Below, piece by piece: positions 9,870 to 19,070 of a stretch of DNA of 64,000 bases. Numbering within the stretch: position 1 is the stretch's first letter; the number at the start of each line of letters is the position of its first letter. Below the pieces are notes generated by a model that was not told the origin of the DNA, did not search any database, and was given only the letters and a program-made list of their open reading frames with translations. Source of the DNA: Planctomycetota bacterium (GTDB lineage Bacteria > Planctomycetota > GCA-002687715); the NCBI GenBank assembly GCA_002683135.1, contig NYSS01000034.1:44884-108883 (forward strand). Reading direction: 5' to 3'. Made by a program: the position numbers and the translations under genes.

Positions 9870-11483
9870 TCAATCGATCCGCAGGATCACCATGCGGCCA
9901 TTGGACGAGGTGGCGACGGAGGTGATCCCCGCCGGGGGAGCGGTTTCGTCCAGCCACGAGCCCGGCCGTCGGCACCCGTCGTAATGGATCGTCACGACGG
10001 CGAATCGCGCTCCCACGGCGCGCGCGTATGCGATCAGCTGCTCGTGGCTGTCCGTGACCGGCGTCGGGGCCCACCAGGTGCCAGCGTAGTAGGGAGCGCG
10101 GGAGTCGTCCGCCATGATCACGTCTCCCGCCGTCGCGAAGCCGCGGAGGAGGTCGCCCATCTCGCGGGCTGAGGCGTGTGGATCGGCGCGGCATTCGTCG
10201 AATTCCGCGTGGCCGTGGAGGAAACCGCGGCTCGTGGAGAGCAGGAGGACGGCGACGCCCACCAGGGCCCATGGCCTTCCTGCGAGGCCGCGTCCGGCCC
10301 AGATGACCGCGGGGATCGCGATGGGGGCTGCGTAGCGCAGCAGCACCTTGTAGACGGCCGCGGTGGCGGCGACATGGAGCAGTAGCCAAAGCAGCAGGGC
10401 ATCCAGGGCGCGCGTCGAGCGGCTGCGTTCTCGCGTACGCCAGGCGAGCCAGATGGGCAACAGCCACAGGATCGAGACGACCCCTTTCCCCGACGCGAGG
10501 ATCCACCCTGCTTGGACCATGTTGGACCACAGATGCTTGAGGATCGGGCCGGGTGATCCACCCAGCAGTTCCAGCGTGCCCGGTCCACGCCACGGCTCAT
10601 TGGGCGTGAGCCACGGGCCTTCAGGCTCGCCCTTCGAGCCCAGCGCGTAGCTGGCGTCTTCGAACTCCATGCCACGGCTGAATCGTTCGATGGTGGCGAA
10701 GACGCGGGCCGACTTGCCGGCGAAGGTCGTTTCTCCAGTGACCTGGTGTACCCACAGCGGGTAGGGCGCCGCGACCAGAACGAAGGCGGCGCCGCAGGCG
10801 AGGGCCGCGGGCCATGCTGTGCGCCCGGGCGCACCCCGACGGGGCCACCCCGCGGCTAGCAGGACGACGGCGCCAGGGGCGATGAGCACGGACTCGACTC
10901 GAGCGAGATAGGCGAGCCCAAGCGCGCCGCCCGTAGCGAGCCCCCAACGAATCAGGCGGGTGGCGGCGGCCCGCTCAAATGCGACGAGCCCCACGACCAG
11001 TCCCGCCATCAGGAGGCCCTCGCTGAACACGGCCGACCCGGTGAGAACGAACGGCGTCCCCAGGGCGGTGAGCCACCCGGTCCAGCGGGCGGCCCCGGGG
11101 CCGCCTGCGCGCAGGGCCAGCAACCAGCACGCGGCCACGGTCACGAGGCTGGCGAGGCAGGAGACGATCCGACCGGCGGTCTCGACGTCGGCGCCGAGGA
11201 CGCCGGCGGTGGCCGCGATCGCATATGGGTAGAGCGGCGGCAGCATCAGCTCCGGGCCCTCGATCAAGCCGACGTATCCGTTCCCCTGCAGCAGGTTGGT
11301 GGCGATGCGCCCGTACTCGGAGCCCTCGGTCTCCACCACGTCGGCGACGAGGACGATGCGGAGCACGCGGGCAGCGAGCGCCAGCAAGAGGATCAACCCG
11401 AGGTCTCTTGAGCGGCGGGCGGGATCGGCAGGCGTGGACGTCACGAGGGGCAAGGTACACCGATGGCCTGCTCGCGTCCCCAT
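9870..11483 (-). CDS. ArnT/PMT-like (GT39-type) integral membrane glycosyltransferase
   Basis: Polytopic protein with N-terminal DVVETEGSEYGRIATNLLQGNGYVGLIEGPELMLPPLYPYAIA. Confidence 0.75.
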   Translation of the reverse strand: MGTRAGHRCTLPLVTSTPADPARRSRDLGLILLLALAARVLRIVLVADVVETEGSEYGRIATNLLQGNGYVGLIEGPELMLPPLYPYAIAATAGVLGADVETAGRIVSCLASLVTVAACWLLALRAGGPGAARWTGWLTALGTPFVLTGSAVFSEGLLMAGLVVGLVAFERAAATRLIRWGLATGGALGLAYLARVESVLIAPGAVVLLAAGWPRRGAPGRTAWPAALACGAAFVLVAAPYPLWVHQVTGETTFAGKSARVFATIERFSRGMEFEDASYALGSKGEPEGPWLTPNEPWRGPGTLELLGGSPGPILKHLWSNMVQAGWILASGKGVVSILWLLPIWLAWRTRERSRSTRALDALLLWLLLHVAATAAVYKVLLRYAAPIAIPAVIWAGRGLAGRPWALVGVAVLLLSTSRGFLHGHAEFDECRADPHASAREMGDLLRGFATAGDVIMADDSRAPYYAGTWWAPTPVTDSHEQLIAYARAVGARFAVVTIHYDGCRRPGSWLDETAPPAGITSVATSSNGRMVILRID

Positions 11484-11592
11484 CCCGTATATGGCGGGGC
11501 TCAGAAGGTGCGGAGCCGGAGGGCGCGGCCCTGACCGCCGTGAGGACGAGGCGAGCCCCGGTCATCCCTACGGGATGGCCCGCCACTTGGCG

Positions 11593-12510
11593 CTACGCAG
11601 AGGGCAGCCGCTGTGTGTGGATCTGCGGGAGCAACTCGTCGCGGACCTTGCGCGCGGCATCCCGCCCCCGATCGATCAACTCAACGGCCTGGGTAAAGTC
11701 TGACCACGGGAGGTTACCGACCTCCGGGTGAATGACGACGTCCGCGAGCGATAGGACGTGATCGCGGAACACCGTTCCTGAGATCTCTTCCATTCGCATC
11801 ATTACGCTGAGCGCCGTGTCGCAGTCTTCAATCGGGTCGATCACGGGGCTCACGTCCGCGGCGATCAGCAGCGACGGGTTGTAGTAGCGGCACTCGTGGG
11901 TGGGCAGCGGTGAGAAGATGCCGATGTCAGCGAGGAGCATCCCGTCAAGTTCCACGGGAGGGAAGATGCCAGGGAGGGAGGCGGACCCCCGCACGGCCTT
12001 GCGAAGAGAGCCCTTCTCGAGGACGACGCGGCGGCCGCTGCGCAGGTCGACGGCGACGATGGTGAGCGGGATCTTGGCGTCGGCGATGTCCGCGTCTGGT
12101 AGCAGGTTCTCTGCGACGTCCTTGAGTAGCTGTGACGCGAGCAGGGCCTTCTTCGTGATCACTCGCTTGAAGATCCGGTTCGCGCGCAGGTACTCGCGGA
12201 TCTGATTGAACCAGCCAACGGTCGCCCCTTTGTCGGCGGAGTCGCCGTTGCTGGGGCCGCGACTCGCTCCCATCATCGCTCGCTGATGGGCCTGGAAGGT
12301 GTCCCCGGTTACGTAGTCGACGACGCGTTTCAGGATCACAGAGCTGTCTGGCTCGAAGGCGTAGGCCGCGCCGACGATGCCGCCGATGCTGACGCCGACG
12401 ATCCGATCCGGCCTGATCGCCGTCTCCTCGAGGACCTCGAGTACGCCCACGTGGGCGAGCCCGCGGGCGCCGCCCCCGCCGAGCGCGATGACGACCGGTC
12501 CGGTGCTCAA
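11593..12510 (-). CDS. patatin-like phospholipase
   Basis: GGGGARGLAHVGVLEVLEE oxyanion motif, GVSIGG (GxSxG), DIG (LLADIGIFSPLP). Likely TTG start at 12510 overlapping the upstream TGA (TTGA). Confidence 0.88.
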   Translation of the reverse strand: MSTGPVVIALGGGGARGLAHVGVLEVLEETAIRPDRIVGVSIGGIVGAAYAFEPDSSVILKRVVDYVTGDTFQAHQRAMMGASRGPSNGDSADKGATVGWFNQIREYLRANRIFKRVITKKALLASQLLKDVAENLLPDADIADAKIPLTIVAVDLRSGRRVVLEKGSLRKAVRGSASLPGIFPPVELDGMLLADIGIFSPLPTHECRYYNPSLLIAADVSPVIDPIEDCDTALSVMMRMEEISGTVFRDHVLSLADVVIHPEVGNLPWSDFTQAVELIDRGRDAARKVRDELLPQIHTQRLPSA

Positions 12511-14018
12511 GGGTTCGCTCCCTGTGGCGCGTTCGCGCCCTCTTGTCGGCGGTCGATGATCCGCACCTCCTTCATCTCCCGCTCCATCCCTACGCGGGAG
12601 AGGAGCGAGTCGGTGTCTTCGATGACGATCTCGTTGAGGCGCAGTTCGCATGCCTCGCTGACGACGGATTGAATACGAGCGCGGAATGCGTCCTCGTTAG
12701 CATGACTCGTCAGCGCCGTGTACAGAGCGACCTCGTCGGTTTCGTAGGGGTCGTTGTTGCGTTTGCGGATCTCGATCTGCCATTCCTCGATTTCGCGGTC
12801 TCCACTGAGAGTTTCGGAGAGCGTGTTCAGATTGACCAAGCAGCCCTTCACCTTGCCGATGTTCAGGCTCTTGATGTTCGAGGAGCGCTGGATGTTCGAC
12901 ATGATCCGCGGCACCGTGCGTCCGCAGCCTGGGCATGGTTCGGAGACGATTCCCCCGTCCACGATGTCGCCCGTGCGATAGCGCAGGACGACGCTGCCCC
13001 GTCCCTCGAGGCACGTATACACGAGCTCGCCGGTCTCGCCTTCCGGCAAGGTCTCACCTGTTTCTGGGTCGATGATCTCGAACAGGGTGAGGTCCGGGTA
13101 GGTGTGGAAGCCAGTGCGTCGAGCCCCGACGCACTCTGCCCAGCACTGGCGCGATTCGGTGAAGCCGAGCACGGAGGCGACCTTCGCGTCGGGTGCGCCG
13201 GCCGTCGCCATGAGCTCTTGGACCTTGCGTTTGAATCCCGCAGGTACGTTCTCGCCGCCGAGCGCGATCGTGCGCACCGAGGACAGGTCATGCCCGTCTT
13301 CGATCATGGTCCTCAGCACGTGATAGAAGTACCCCGGCATCGCTATGATGACCGTCGGCTTGAGGCGCTCAAACGCTGCGAGGAGGCGATCGGTCGGCAT
13401 GACGCGGCCGCCGCCCGTGTTGAGCGCGAGCGTCCCTGTCGCCAGACCCGCTACGGCGGTTTGCCAGAACGCGAGGTGCGGCGCGTAAGGAAACATGTTG
13501 AGGACGCGGTCGGACTCCGGGCGAATGCCGACCACTTCCGCGAGGCGCCGGCCCGTCTCCATCAGCAACTGCTGGTCGTACAGCGTCAGGAAGAAGGGTA
13601 CGGATCCGGAGCTGCGTCCCGTCGTGAAGAACATGGTGCACGGGTTGAATTCGCGGAACAGGCGTGACCGAAGGCGCTGCTTGCCGAGGGCGAGCTTCTT
13701 CGCGAGGAGCTTCACTTGTTCCATGCGCGGCAGCGCCGTCCGCAGGAGCTCCTCGCTGGGTTGCAGGATCAGGTCCTTGGGCCCGTTGGGGTTCTCGTCG
13801 CTCACGAGGATGTCTTGCTTCGTCGTGAACGGGATCCGCTGCAGGTCGTCCAGCGTGCGGAACGTGTTGGGGTCGAGGCCGGTTCGCTCGAACATCCGTC
13901 GATAGAACGGGCTGAATGGAACCACGCACGTTCTCAGGAACTTCCTGAGTTTGGCCTCTTGTAGGAAGCGGACCTCACTGGCCGAGAGGTGGTCCCAGGG
14001 TCTTTTGGTGCGCGCCAT
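12507..14018 (-). CDS. phenylacetate-CoA ligase (PaaK)-like AMP-binding enzyme
   Basis: ORF 12507..14108; start MARTKRPWDHLSASEVRFLQ at 14018. PFYRRMFERTGLDPNTFRTLDDLQRIPFTTKQDI, TTGRSSGSVPF, GETGELVYTCLEGRGSVVLRYRTGDIV. Confidence 0.82.
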   Translation of the reverse strand: MARTKRPWDHLSASEVRFLQEAKLRKFLRTCVVPFSPFYRRMFERTGLDPNTFRTLDDLQRIPFTTKQDILVSDENPNGPKDLILQPSEELLRTALPRMEQVKLLAKKLALGKQRLRSRLFREFNPCTMFFTTGRSSGSVPFFLTLYDQQLLMETGRRLAEVVGIRPESDRVLNMFPYAPHLAFWQTAVAGLATGTLALNTGGGRVMPTDRLLAAFERLKPTVIIAMPGYFYHVLRTMIEDGHDLSSVRTIALGGENVPAGFKRKVQELMATAGAPDAKVASVLGFTESRQCWAECVGARRTGFHTYPDLTLFEIIDPETGETLPEGETGELVYTCLEGRGSVVLRYRTGDIVDGGIVSEPCPGCGRTVPRIMSNIQRSSNIKSLNIGKVKGCLVNLNTLSETLSGDREIEEWQIEIRKRNNDPYETDEVALYTALTSHANEDAFRARIQSVVSEACELRLNEIVIEDTDSLLSRVGMEREMKEVRIIDRRQEGANAPQGANP

Positions 14019-14124
14019 TCCGTTTGCCTGTACGGATCGGAAACCGAGAGCCGAAAGCATGTTTCCCCTGGGGCAGGCCGGAACCCGCCCCACAAGGAAC
14101 ATCGGCATAGCTTCGCGCTTGAGC

Positions 14125-14784
14125 CTAGAGGTACTTCAGGGGGTTCTCGCCGAGAACCCGTTTCCACTGCTCCAGCCCACGTTTGAGTTGCTGGGAGACG
14201 GTGTTGAGCTTGAGACCGAGCGCTTCCGCTATTTCGGCTCTGCTCTGCTCCTGAAGGCATGCCCGGTCCAAGATCTTGCGGTAGATCTCGGGTACTGATT
14301 CGAGCGAGGAGACGAGCTTGTCGCGCCCGTCTCTGCGTCCGACCTCCGTGATCGGACCCGGACCTTTATGGGCCGGATCGGGCGACCGATTCGATTCCGA
14401 GTCCCCGCCGCCGCCGAGGGGCACGGGATCAGGGCGCCCCTTGTCCTCGCGGCATCGGTCGAGAATGACCCAGTGGATTTGTTTTCGCACCCAGTCCAAA
14501 AAGCTGCCCTTCTGGCGATATTCAAAGCGGTCAATGCTGCGGATGGCGCGCCACCAGGCGTCGTTGATGATCTCGTCGGGATCGTGACGCTGGCGCATGA
14601 TCGGTCCGAGCCTGTGCGCGACGTAGACGCGGAGCCGCATGACGTAGCGGTGCTCGAGATGTTGGAGGGCCGTATTGGCGGCCCGGTCTTCCTGGAGCGC
14701 GCGCACCCACACCCCCGATGTGCCGTCACAGGTCGGGTCGGGAAGACCTCCGGCGCTTTCGCTTGTGCTGTCCTCTGAGTTCAT
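14125..14784 (-). CDS. ECF-type RNA polymerase sigma factor
   Basis: In-frame C-terminal 219 codons of ORF 14125..16281; ATG at 14784 (MNSEDSTSESAGG). Sigma region 2-like RHDPDEIINDAWWRAIRSIDRFEYRQKGSFLDWVRKQ; region 4-like AEIAEALGLKLNTVSQQLKRGLEQWKRVL. Confidence 0.85.
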   Translation of the reverse strand: MNSEDSTSESAGGLPDPTCDGTSGVWVRALQEDRAANTALQHLEHRYVMRLRVYVAHRLGPIMRQRHDPDEIINDAWWRAIRSIDRFEYRQKGSFLDWVRKQIHWVILDRCREDKGRPDPVPLGGGGDSESNRSPDPAHKGPGPITEVGRRDGRDKLVSSLESVPEIYRKILDRACLQEQSRAEIAEALGLKLNTVSQQLKRGLEQWKRVLGENPLKYL

Positions 14785-15107
14785 GGTGGGTGCTCCGCCA
14801 CGGCGCATCCTACCACTGCCCTTCGATCGCCCGGGTGGGCCACGGATCTGGTGCGCTTGGCGCGAGTTTTCGAAACCCGTTTTTTGCACGACCCGACTCA
14901 GTGGGCGGGGGTAGATTCCCAAACGAGCGCTGATCGTGACCGCTGATGCAGCGTCCTTTCCCGCTCTCATGATCAAAGACCCGTTGCACTGACAGTTCGG
15001 GGCCTCCTCCTTGGCCGTCCGCCTTGCCTCGTACGCACCGGCGCTGCCGGAGCGTCTTGTGGGAGGTCCGAAGTAGGTGTGACTCTCGGGTGGTTCTTGG
15101 GCGACTT

Positions 15108-15143
15108 GGCCCGGATGGCTTGTGCTGTCCGGGCCGTTTTTTT
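15108..15143 (+). terminator. intrinsic (Rho-independent) terminator in leader of the SLC13 permease
   Basis: GGCCCGGA (15108-15115), 12-nt loop, TCCGGGCC (15128-15135), then G and seven T (15137-15143). Confidence 0.7.
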
Positions 15144-15237
15144 GCCCGATCGGCACCTCCGGGGCGATGTCCCCGCCAGGTTGCCTGTGCGGGAGACTCG
15201 CCACCTGGGCTCCTGCATCGGGTAGTCTTCCGGCCGG

Positions 15238-17013
15238 ATGGACGGAGAGAAGATCGCAACCCTGCTCGTCCTGGCGTTTGCCATCTTGAGCTTGCTGAGG
15301 GAGTGGCTTCCGGTCGGGATGGTGGCCATTCTCGCGCCGCTTATCCTGGTCATTTGCGGCGTCCTCGAGCCGGCGGAGATGTGGGCCGGACTCTCGCACA
15401 AGGCGGTCGTGGCCGTGGCCGGGATGTTCGTCGTCTCGGTGGGTGTCTCGCGCACGGGGGCGGTGGCGTTTCTGGGCGACGCGTTGTCGCACATCGCCGC
15501 CTCTGGCCGGCGCCGCATCGTCGCGGTGATGATGATCGTCGTCGCGGTGATGTCCGCGTTCGTCAACAACACGACGGTTGTACTTATTTGCCTGCCCGTG
15601 GTCTTGACGATGTGCGAGCGGATGGACCACCCGCCAAGCCGCTATCTCATTCCGCTTTCGTTCGCCGCCATCTTCGGCGGCATGATGACCATGGTGGGCA
15701 CGTCGACGAACATCGTCGTCGCGGAGGTCGGGCACGCGGCCGATCCGGAATTCCACCCAGGGATGTGGGACTTCTTTCCGGTCGGTGTCCTGTTCGTCAT
15801 CGTCGGCGTCGCGTACATGACCTTGGTGGGTCTGCGGCTGCTGCCCGATCGGGTCGCGTTGTCGATGACCCTGTCGCGAGGCATCCCGACCGAATACGTG
15901 ACCGAGGCCGAGGTGCTCCAGGATTCCTCGCTGGCCGGTCGTTTGCTGGGCGAAGTCGCGGAGAAGTATCGCCTGCGCGTGCTGCAGCTCGTGAGGAATG
16001 ACATCATCGAGGTGCCGGCGCCTGACATGGAGTTGCGGGTCGGCGACGTGCTCCTGGTCAAGGGTGGCGCGAGCCAGATCATCGACTTGTCCAGCGGTGC
16101 CGGGACAGCCCTGCTCCCCGGCGTCGACGAGGCGGACATCAAGGCGCGCCGCGTCGGCATGACGTTGGCTGAGGTCATCGTGCCCCCGTCGTCGCGTTGG
16201 ATCGACCGGCGGGTTGACGAGATCGGCTTTCGTGCTCGCTACCGGGTCTCGGTCATCGCCGTGCAGCGACACGGGCACCACGTGCGCCAGAAGGTCGGCG
16301 AACTCAGGGTCGAGCCGGCAGACATGCTGCTCGTGCAGGGCACGGTCGAGAGCCTTCGGAACCTGCGCGCGTCGGAGAACCTGATACTGGTGGAGGGCGT
16401 ACAGGACCAGGTCAAGGAGCGGACGAAGGCGCCACTGGCGCTCGCGGTCCTCTGCGGTTTTGTGGTGCTGGTGTCGACCGGGGCCACCGACATCGCTACC
16501 GGTGCGGTCATCGCGGCGGTTGCCATGGTCTTGTCCCGGTGTCTCACCGTGCAGCAGGCATACAGCGCTCCCGACTGGAATGTCCTGTTCCTGCTCGCTG
16601 GTTTCCTCGCCATGGGCACGGCCCTGGAGACGGTCGGTCTCGCTACGGATGCGGCCGATGGTCTGGTGGGTTTATTGCATGGAGCTCCGGCCTGGGTGAT
16701 CGTCGGAGCGGTCTACCTGTTCGTCGCGTTCATGAGTGACCTGCTTTCGAACCAGGCTATCGCCACGCTGATGATTCCCATCGTGGTCAAGGCATCGGTA
16801 GGCTTTGGATGGAATTCCCAGACGCTGTTGATGGCCGTCGCCTTTGCGGCGTCGGCGGCTTTCCTGACGCCTGTCGGATACCAGACCAATCTCCTCGTTT
16901 ACGCGCCTGGCGGGTACCGGTTCCGTGATTTCATCGTGGTCGGCCTCCCGCTCCGATTTGCGTTTGCCGTCATCGCGGCGATCGCGATTCCAATGGCCTA
17001 TTCCCCGCACTGA
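15238..17013 (+). CDS. SLC13-family permease with internal RCK_C/TrkA_C domains
   Basis: Polytopic; NNTTVVLICLPVV, MVGTSTNIVV, two RCK_C-like segments (MELRVGDVLLVKGG, RVEPADMLLVQG), then a second TM half with SNQAIATLMIPI and TPVGYQTNLLVYAPGGY. Confidence 0.9.
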   Translation: MDGEKIATLLVLAFAILSLLREWLPVGMVAILAPLILVICGVLEPAEMWAGLSHKAVVAVAGMFVVSVGVSRTGAVAFLGDALSHIAASGRRRIVAVMMIVVAVMSAFVNNTTVVLICLPVVLTMCERMDHPPSRYLIPLSFAAIFGGMMTMVGTSTNIVVAEVGHAADPEFHPGMWDFFPVGVLFVIVGVAYMTLVGLRLLPDRVALSMTLSRGIPTEYVTEAEVLQDSSLAGRLLGEVAEKYRLRVLQLVRNDIIEVPAPDMELRVGDVLLVKGGASQIIDLSSGAGTALLPGVDEADIKARRVGMTLAEVIVPPSSRWIDRRVDEIGFRARYRVSVIAVQRHGHHVRQKVGELRVEPADMLLVQGTVESLRNLRASENLILVEGVQDQVKERTKAPLALAVLCGFVVLVSTGATDIATGAVIAAVAMVLSRCLTVQQAYSAPDWNVLFLLAGFLAMGTALETVGLATDAADGLVGLLHGAPAWVIVGAVYLFVAFMSDLLSNQAIATLMIPIVVKASVGFGWNSQTLLMAVAFAASAAFLTPVGYQTNLLVYAPGGYRFRDFIVVGLPLRFAFAVIAAIAIPMAYSPH

Positions 17014-17018
17014 TCCCC

Positions 17019-17744
17019 GTGTGTATGGCGAAACCTCCCAAGCTCCGCCGTTGGGTCTGGCATCTCGCTGTCGCGGGCTGGATGCTGACGGCTCGTATCC
17101 GACTGCGAGTGGAGGTGGTGGTCCACGGTGACCCCGAGCCCGGGGACGCGGTCCTGCTGGCGGGCAAGCACGCATCCGCCTTCGACATCGTGTTGCTGGG
17201 TAAGTTGTCGAACCAGCGGATTCGGCGTATTCCGTTCTTCCAGATGGGGTCGTTTATCGGTTACCGGGTGTTCGGTCGGATCAAGCCGATCCTGCACATG
17301 CTCGGCGGCTTCGAGGTGATGCGACCGAAGGAGGTTCGCCGCCTGTCCAAGATGCCTGGCTGGGACCGTACGTCTGCTCTGGAGCACATGCGGCAGGTGA
17401 ATGAAGGTGCGGAGTCCATTCGGCGGACGGTTCTACGCGACACGGGCGCCCTCGCCGTGTTTCCCGAGGGGACGCGAAACGACGAGGAGATCCTTCCGCT
17501 CGTGTCACAACTGGAGTTCCTCTCCGCCCTGGCCGTGGCGCGGGAAGGTGTCCGTGTGGTCGTGTGGCCGGCCGTCTTTTCGCTCGGCCCTCGCCGCGTC
17601 TTTCGGCGCCGTTGCCGGATGGACTTGCTGAAGCCGTTCGCCCTCGACCCGGCGGCGTCATCAGAGGAGGCCCTGGCGCAGGTCGAGGTCGCGTGGCGCG
17701 CTGCCTGGCAGGCTCCGGAGGCCCTTGAGGCGGAGGGGGCCTGA
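17019..17744 (+). CDS. 1-acyl-sn-glycerol-3-phosphate acyltransferase (PlsC-like)
   Basis: HASAFD (HX4D) and FPEGTRN motifs. Confidence 0.85.
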   Translation: MCMAKPPKLRRWVWHLAVAGWMLTARIRLRVEVVVHGDPEPGDAVLLAGKHASAFDIVLLGKLSNQRIRRIPFFQMGSFIGYRVFGRIKPILHMLGGFEVMRPKEVRRLSKMPGWDRTSALEHMRQVNEGAESIRRTVLRDTGALAVFPEGTRNDEEILPLVSQLEFLSALAVAREGVRVVVWPAVFSLGPRRVFRRRCRMDLLKPFALDPAASSEEALAQVEVAWRAAWQAPEALEAEGA

Positions 17745-17776
17745 AGGACCGCCTCCTGCTTGCTATTCTCCGGCTC

Positions 17777-18346
17777 ATGACGCTCGCAGCCGAGCCCGGA
17801 CGATTACTCGTCGCGACCTCGTCGCTCTTCGACGATAACTTCCGTCGCGTTGTCATCCTGATCTGCCGCTATGACCCTGTCCAGGGTGCGTTGGGGCTCG
17901 TGCTCAACCGACCGACGGACCTCGAGGTCGGCAACGTCCTGCCGCACCCGGTCGCCGCTGGACGCGACGAGCCCCTGTGGGTCGGTGGCCCGGTGGACCG
18001 GCGTTCGCTCTGGGTCTTGCACACACGCGCCGACATCGGCTACCCAGGTGAGGAGTTGATGGAGGGTGTTTGGTTCGGCGCCGAGTCGGGTCTCATTCGT
18101 CGCGTCCTCGCGACCAACGCCCCTGATCCGGAGGGGGAGGTGTTCCGGCTCTTCGCCGGATACGCGGGGTGGGGCGAAGGACAGCTGGAGGCTGAGCTCG
18201 CGGCCGACGCGTGGCGTGTCGTCCCGGCGGGTCCAGGCACGCTCTTCGGCGGCGAGCCGGAGCGGTTATGGGGAGAGATGATGTTTCGTTCGGAGTTGCC
18301 GTGCAGCCGTGATCCCGACGCCATTCGCAACAGCAAGTTGAACTGA
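17777..18346 (+). CDS. YqgE/AlgH family (UPF0301) protein
   Basis: GRLLVATSSLFDDNFRRVVILICRYD, GALGLVLNRPTDL, LWVGGPVDRRSLWVLHT. Confidence 0.9.
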   Translation: MTLAAEPGRLLVATSSLFDDNFRRVVILICRYDPVQGALGLVLNRPTDLEVGNVLPHPVAAGRDEPLWVGGPVDRRSLWVLHTRADIGYPGEELMEGVWFGAESGLIRRVLATNAPDPEGEVFRLFAGYAGWGEGQLEAELAADAWRVVPAGPGTLFGGEPERLWGEMMFRSELPCSRDPDAIRNSKLN

Positions 18347-18389
18347 GGGAGAGCGAATACGCGCCGGACTATTGGCGCGCAGACAAAAC

Positions 18390-18419
18390 GGGGGGACGCG
18401 GCAAGGGCCGCGTCCCCCC
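18390..18419. terminator. 13-bp perfect GC-rich stem-loop after yqgE
   Basis: GGGGGGACGCGGC (18390-18402) AAGG GCCGCGTCCCCCC (18407-18419). Right flank not T-rich; left flank is ACAAAAC. Confidence 0.55.
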
Positions 18420-18542
18420 AGCACCTCACAAGAAACAGCAAACGAACCACTCCGCATCACCTCTCGCTCGGCCGTGGCCGAGGGAGGTCCGGAATGGAAC
18501 AGGCGCCCCCAAGCTACAGATCTCGGGGCCGCGGATTCAATC

Positions 18543-19067
18543 ATGGAGTTTCACCTCATCCCTGGTCATTTCTCGGACGCCGTCGCGCGGCTCTTGGCCC
18601 GTCTAGATGCACCTCTCGGCGAAGTCGGGGAGGGGGAATCGCGACAGCTCGACGTTCGTGTGCGGTTCGAAACCGGTCGGATTCTTGCGGCGAGACTGGA
18701 TGCATATGGCGGCCGTCCGTCCGGTGCCGTGTATGTTGGTCTCGCTTTCGGGGGCAGTGCTCCGGATGGCATGACGATGAAGGATGTGGAACTCGGGCTC
18801 CTCGGCCTCGCATGCGCCGCCATGGGTGGGGACGACCAGGGGCTCGTCGCTATGGGCAGCGGCCTCGGGCCCGTTGCCGTGGGGGTGCCGCGTGGCACGC
18901 TGGCGGAGCAGGGGCGCGCGCTGCTCGATCTGCACGGCGCCGCCCTCGAGGTCTTGGTCGCGTGTCCTGACACCGCCACCAGCCTCGGCGACCTGGAGGA
19001 TTTTGTGCGAGAGCCGCTCGGCGACCTGGTGATCTACCGCCGCATTGGAGACGTGACGGTCAACTGA
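18543..19067 (+). CDS. hypothetical protein
   Basis: ORF 18372..19067; likely start MEFHLIPGHFSDAVARLLARL at 18543, because the upstream part overlaps the hairpin. Family not recognised. Confidence 0.6.
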   Translation: MEFHLIPGHFSDAVARLLARLDAPLGEVGEGESRQLDVRVRFETGRILAARLDAYGGRPSGAVYVGLAFGGSAPDGMTMKDVELGLLGLACAAMGGDDQGLVAMGSGLGPVAVGVPRGTLAEQGRALLDLHGAALEVLVACPDTATSLGDLEDFVREPLGDLVIYRRIGDVTVN

Positions 19068-19070
19068 CCG

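Noticed and set aside
14884-14917. Plus-strand sigma-70 promoter (TTGCAC ... TAGATT) for a leader RNA
   Set aside because: Spacer is about 22 nt, too long; not called as a promoter although a leader transcript remains plausible.
14125-16281. 718-aa minus-strand ORF
   Set aside because: Only the last 219 codons encode the sigma factor. The rest is the antisense shadow of the SLC13 permease, with low-complexity His/Arg/Asp composition typical of GC-rich antisense frames.
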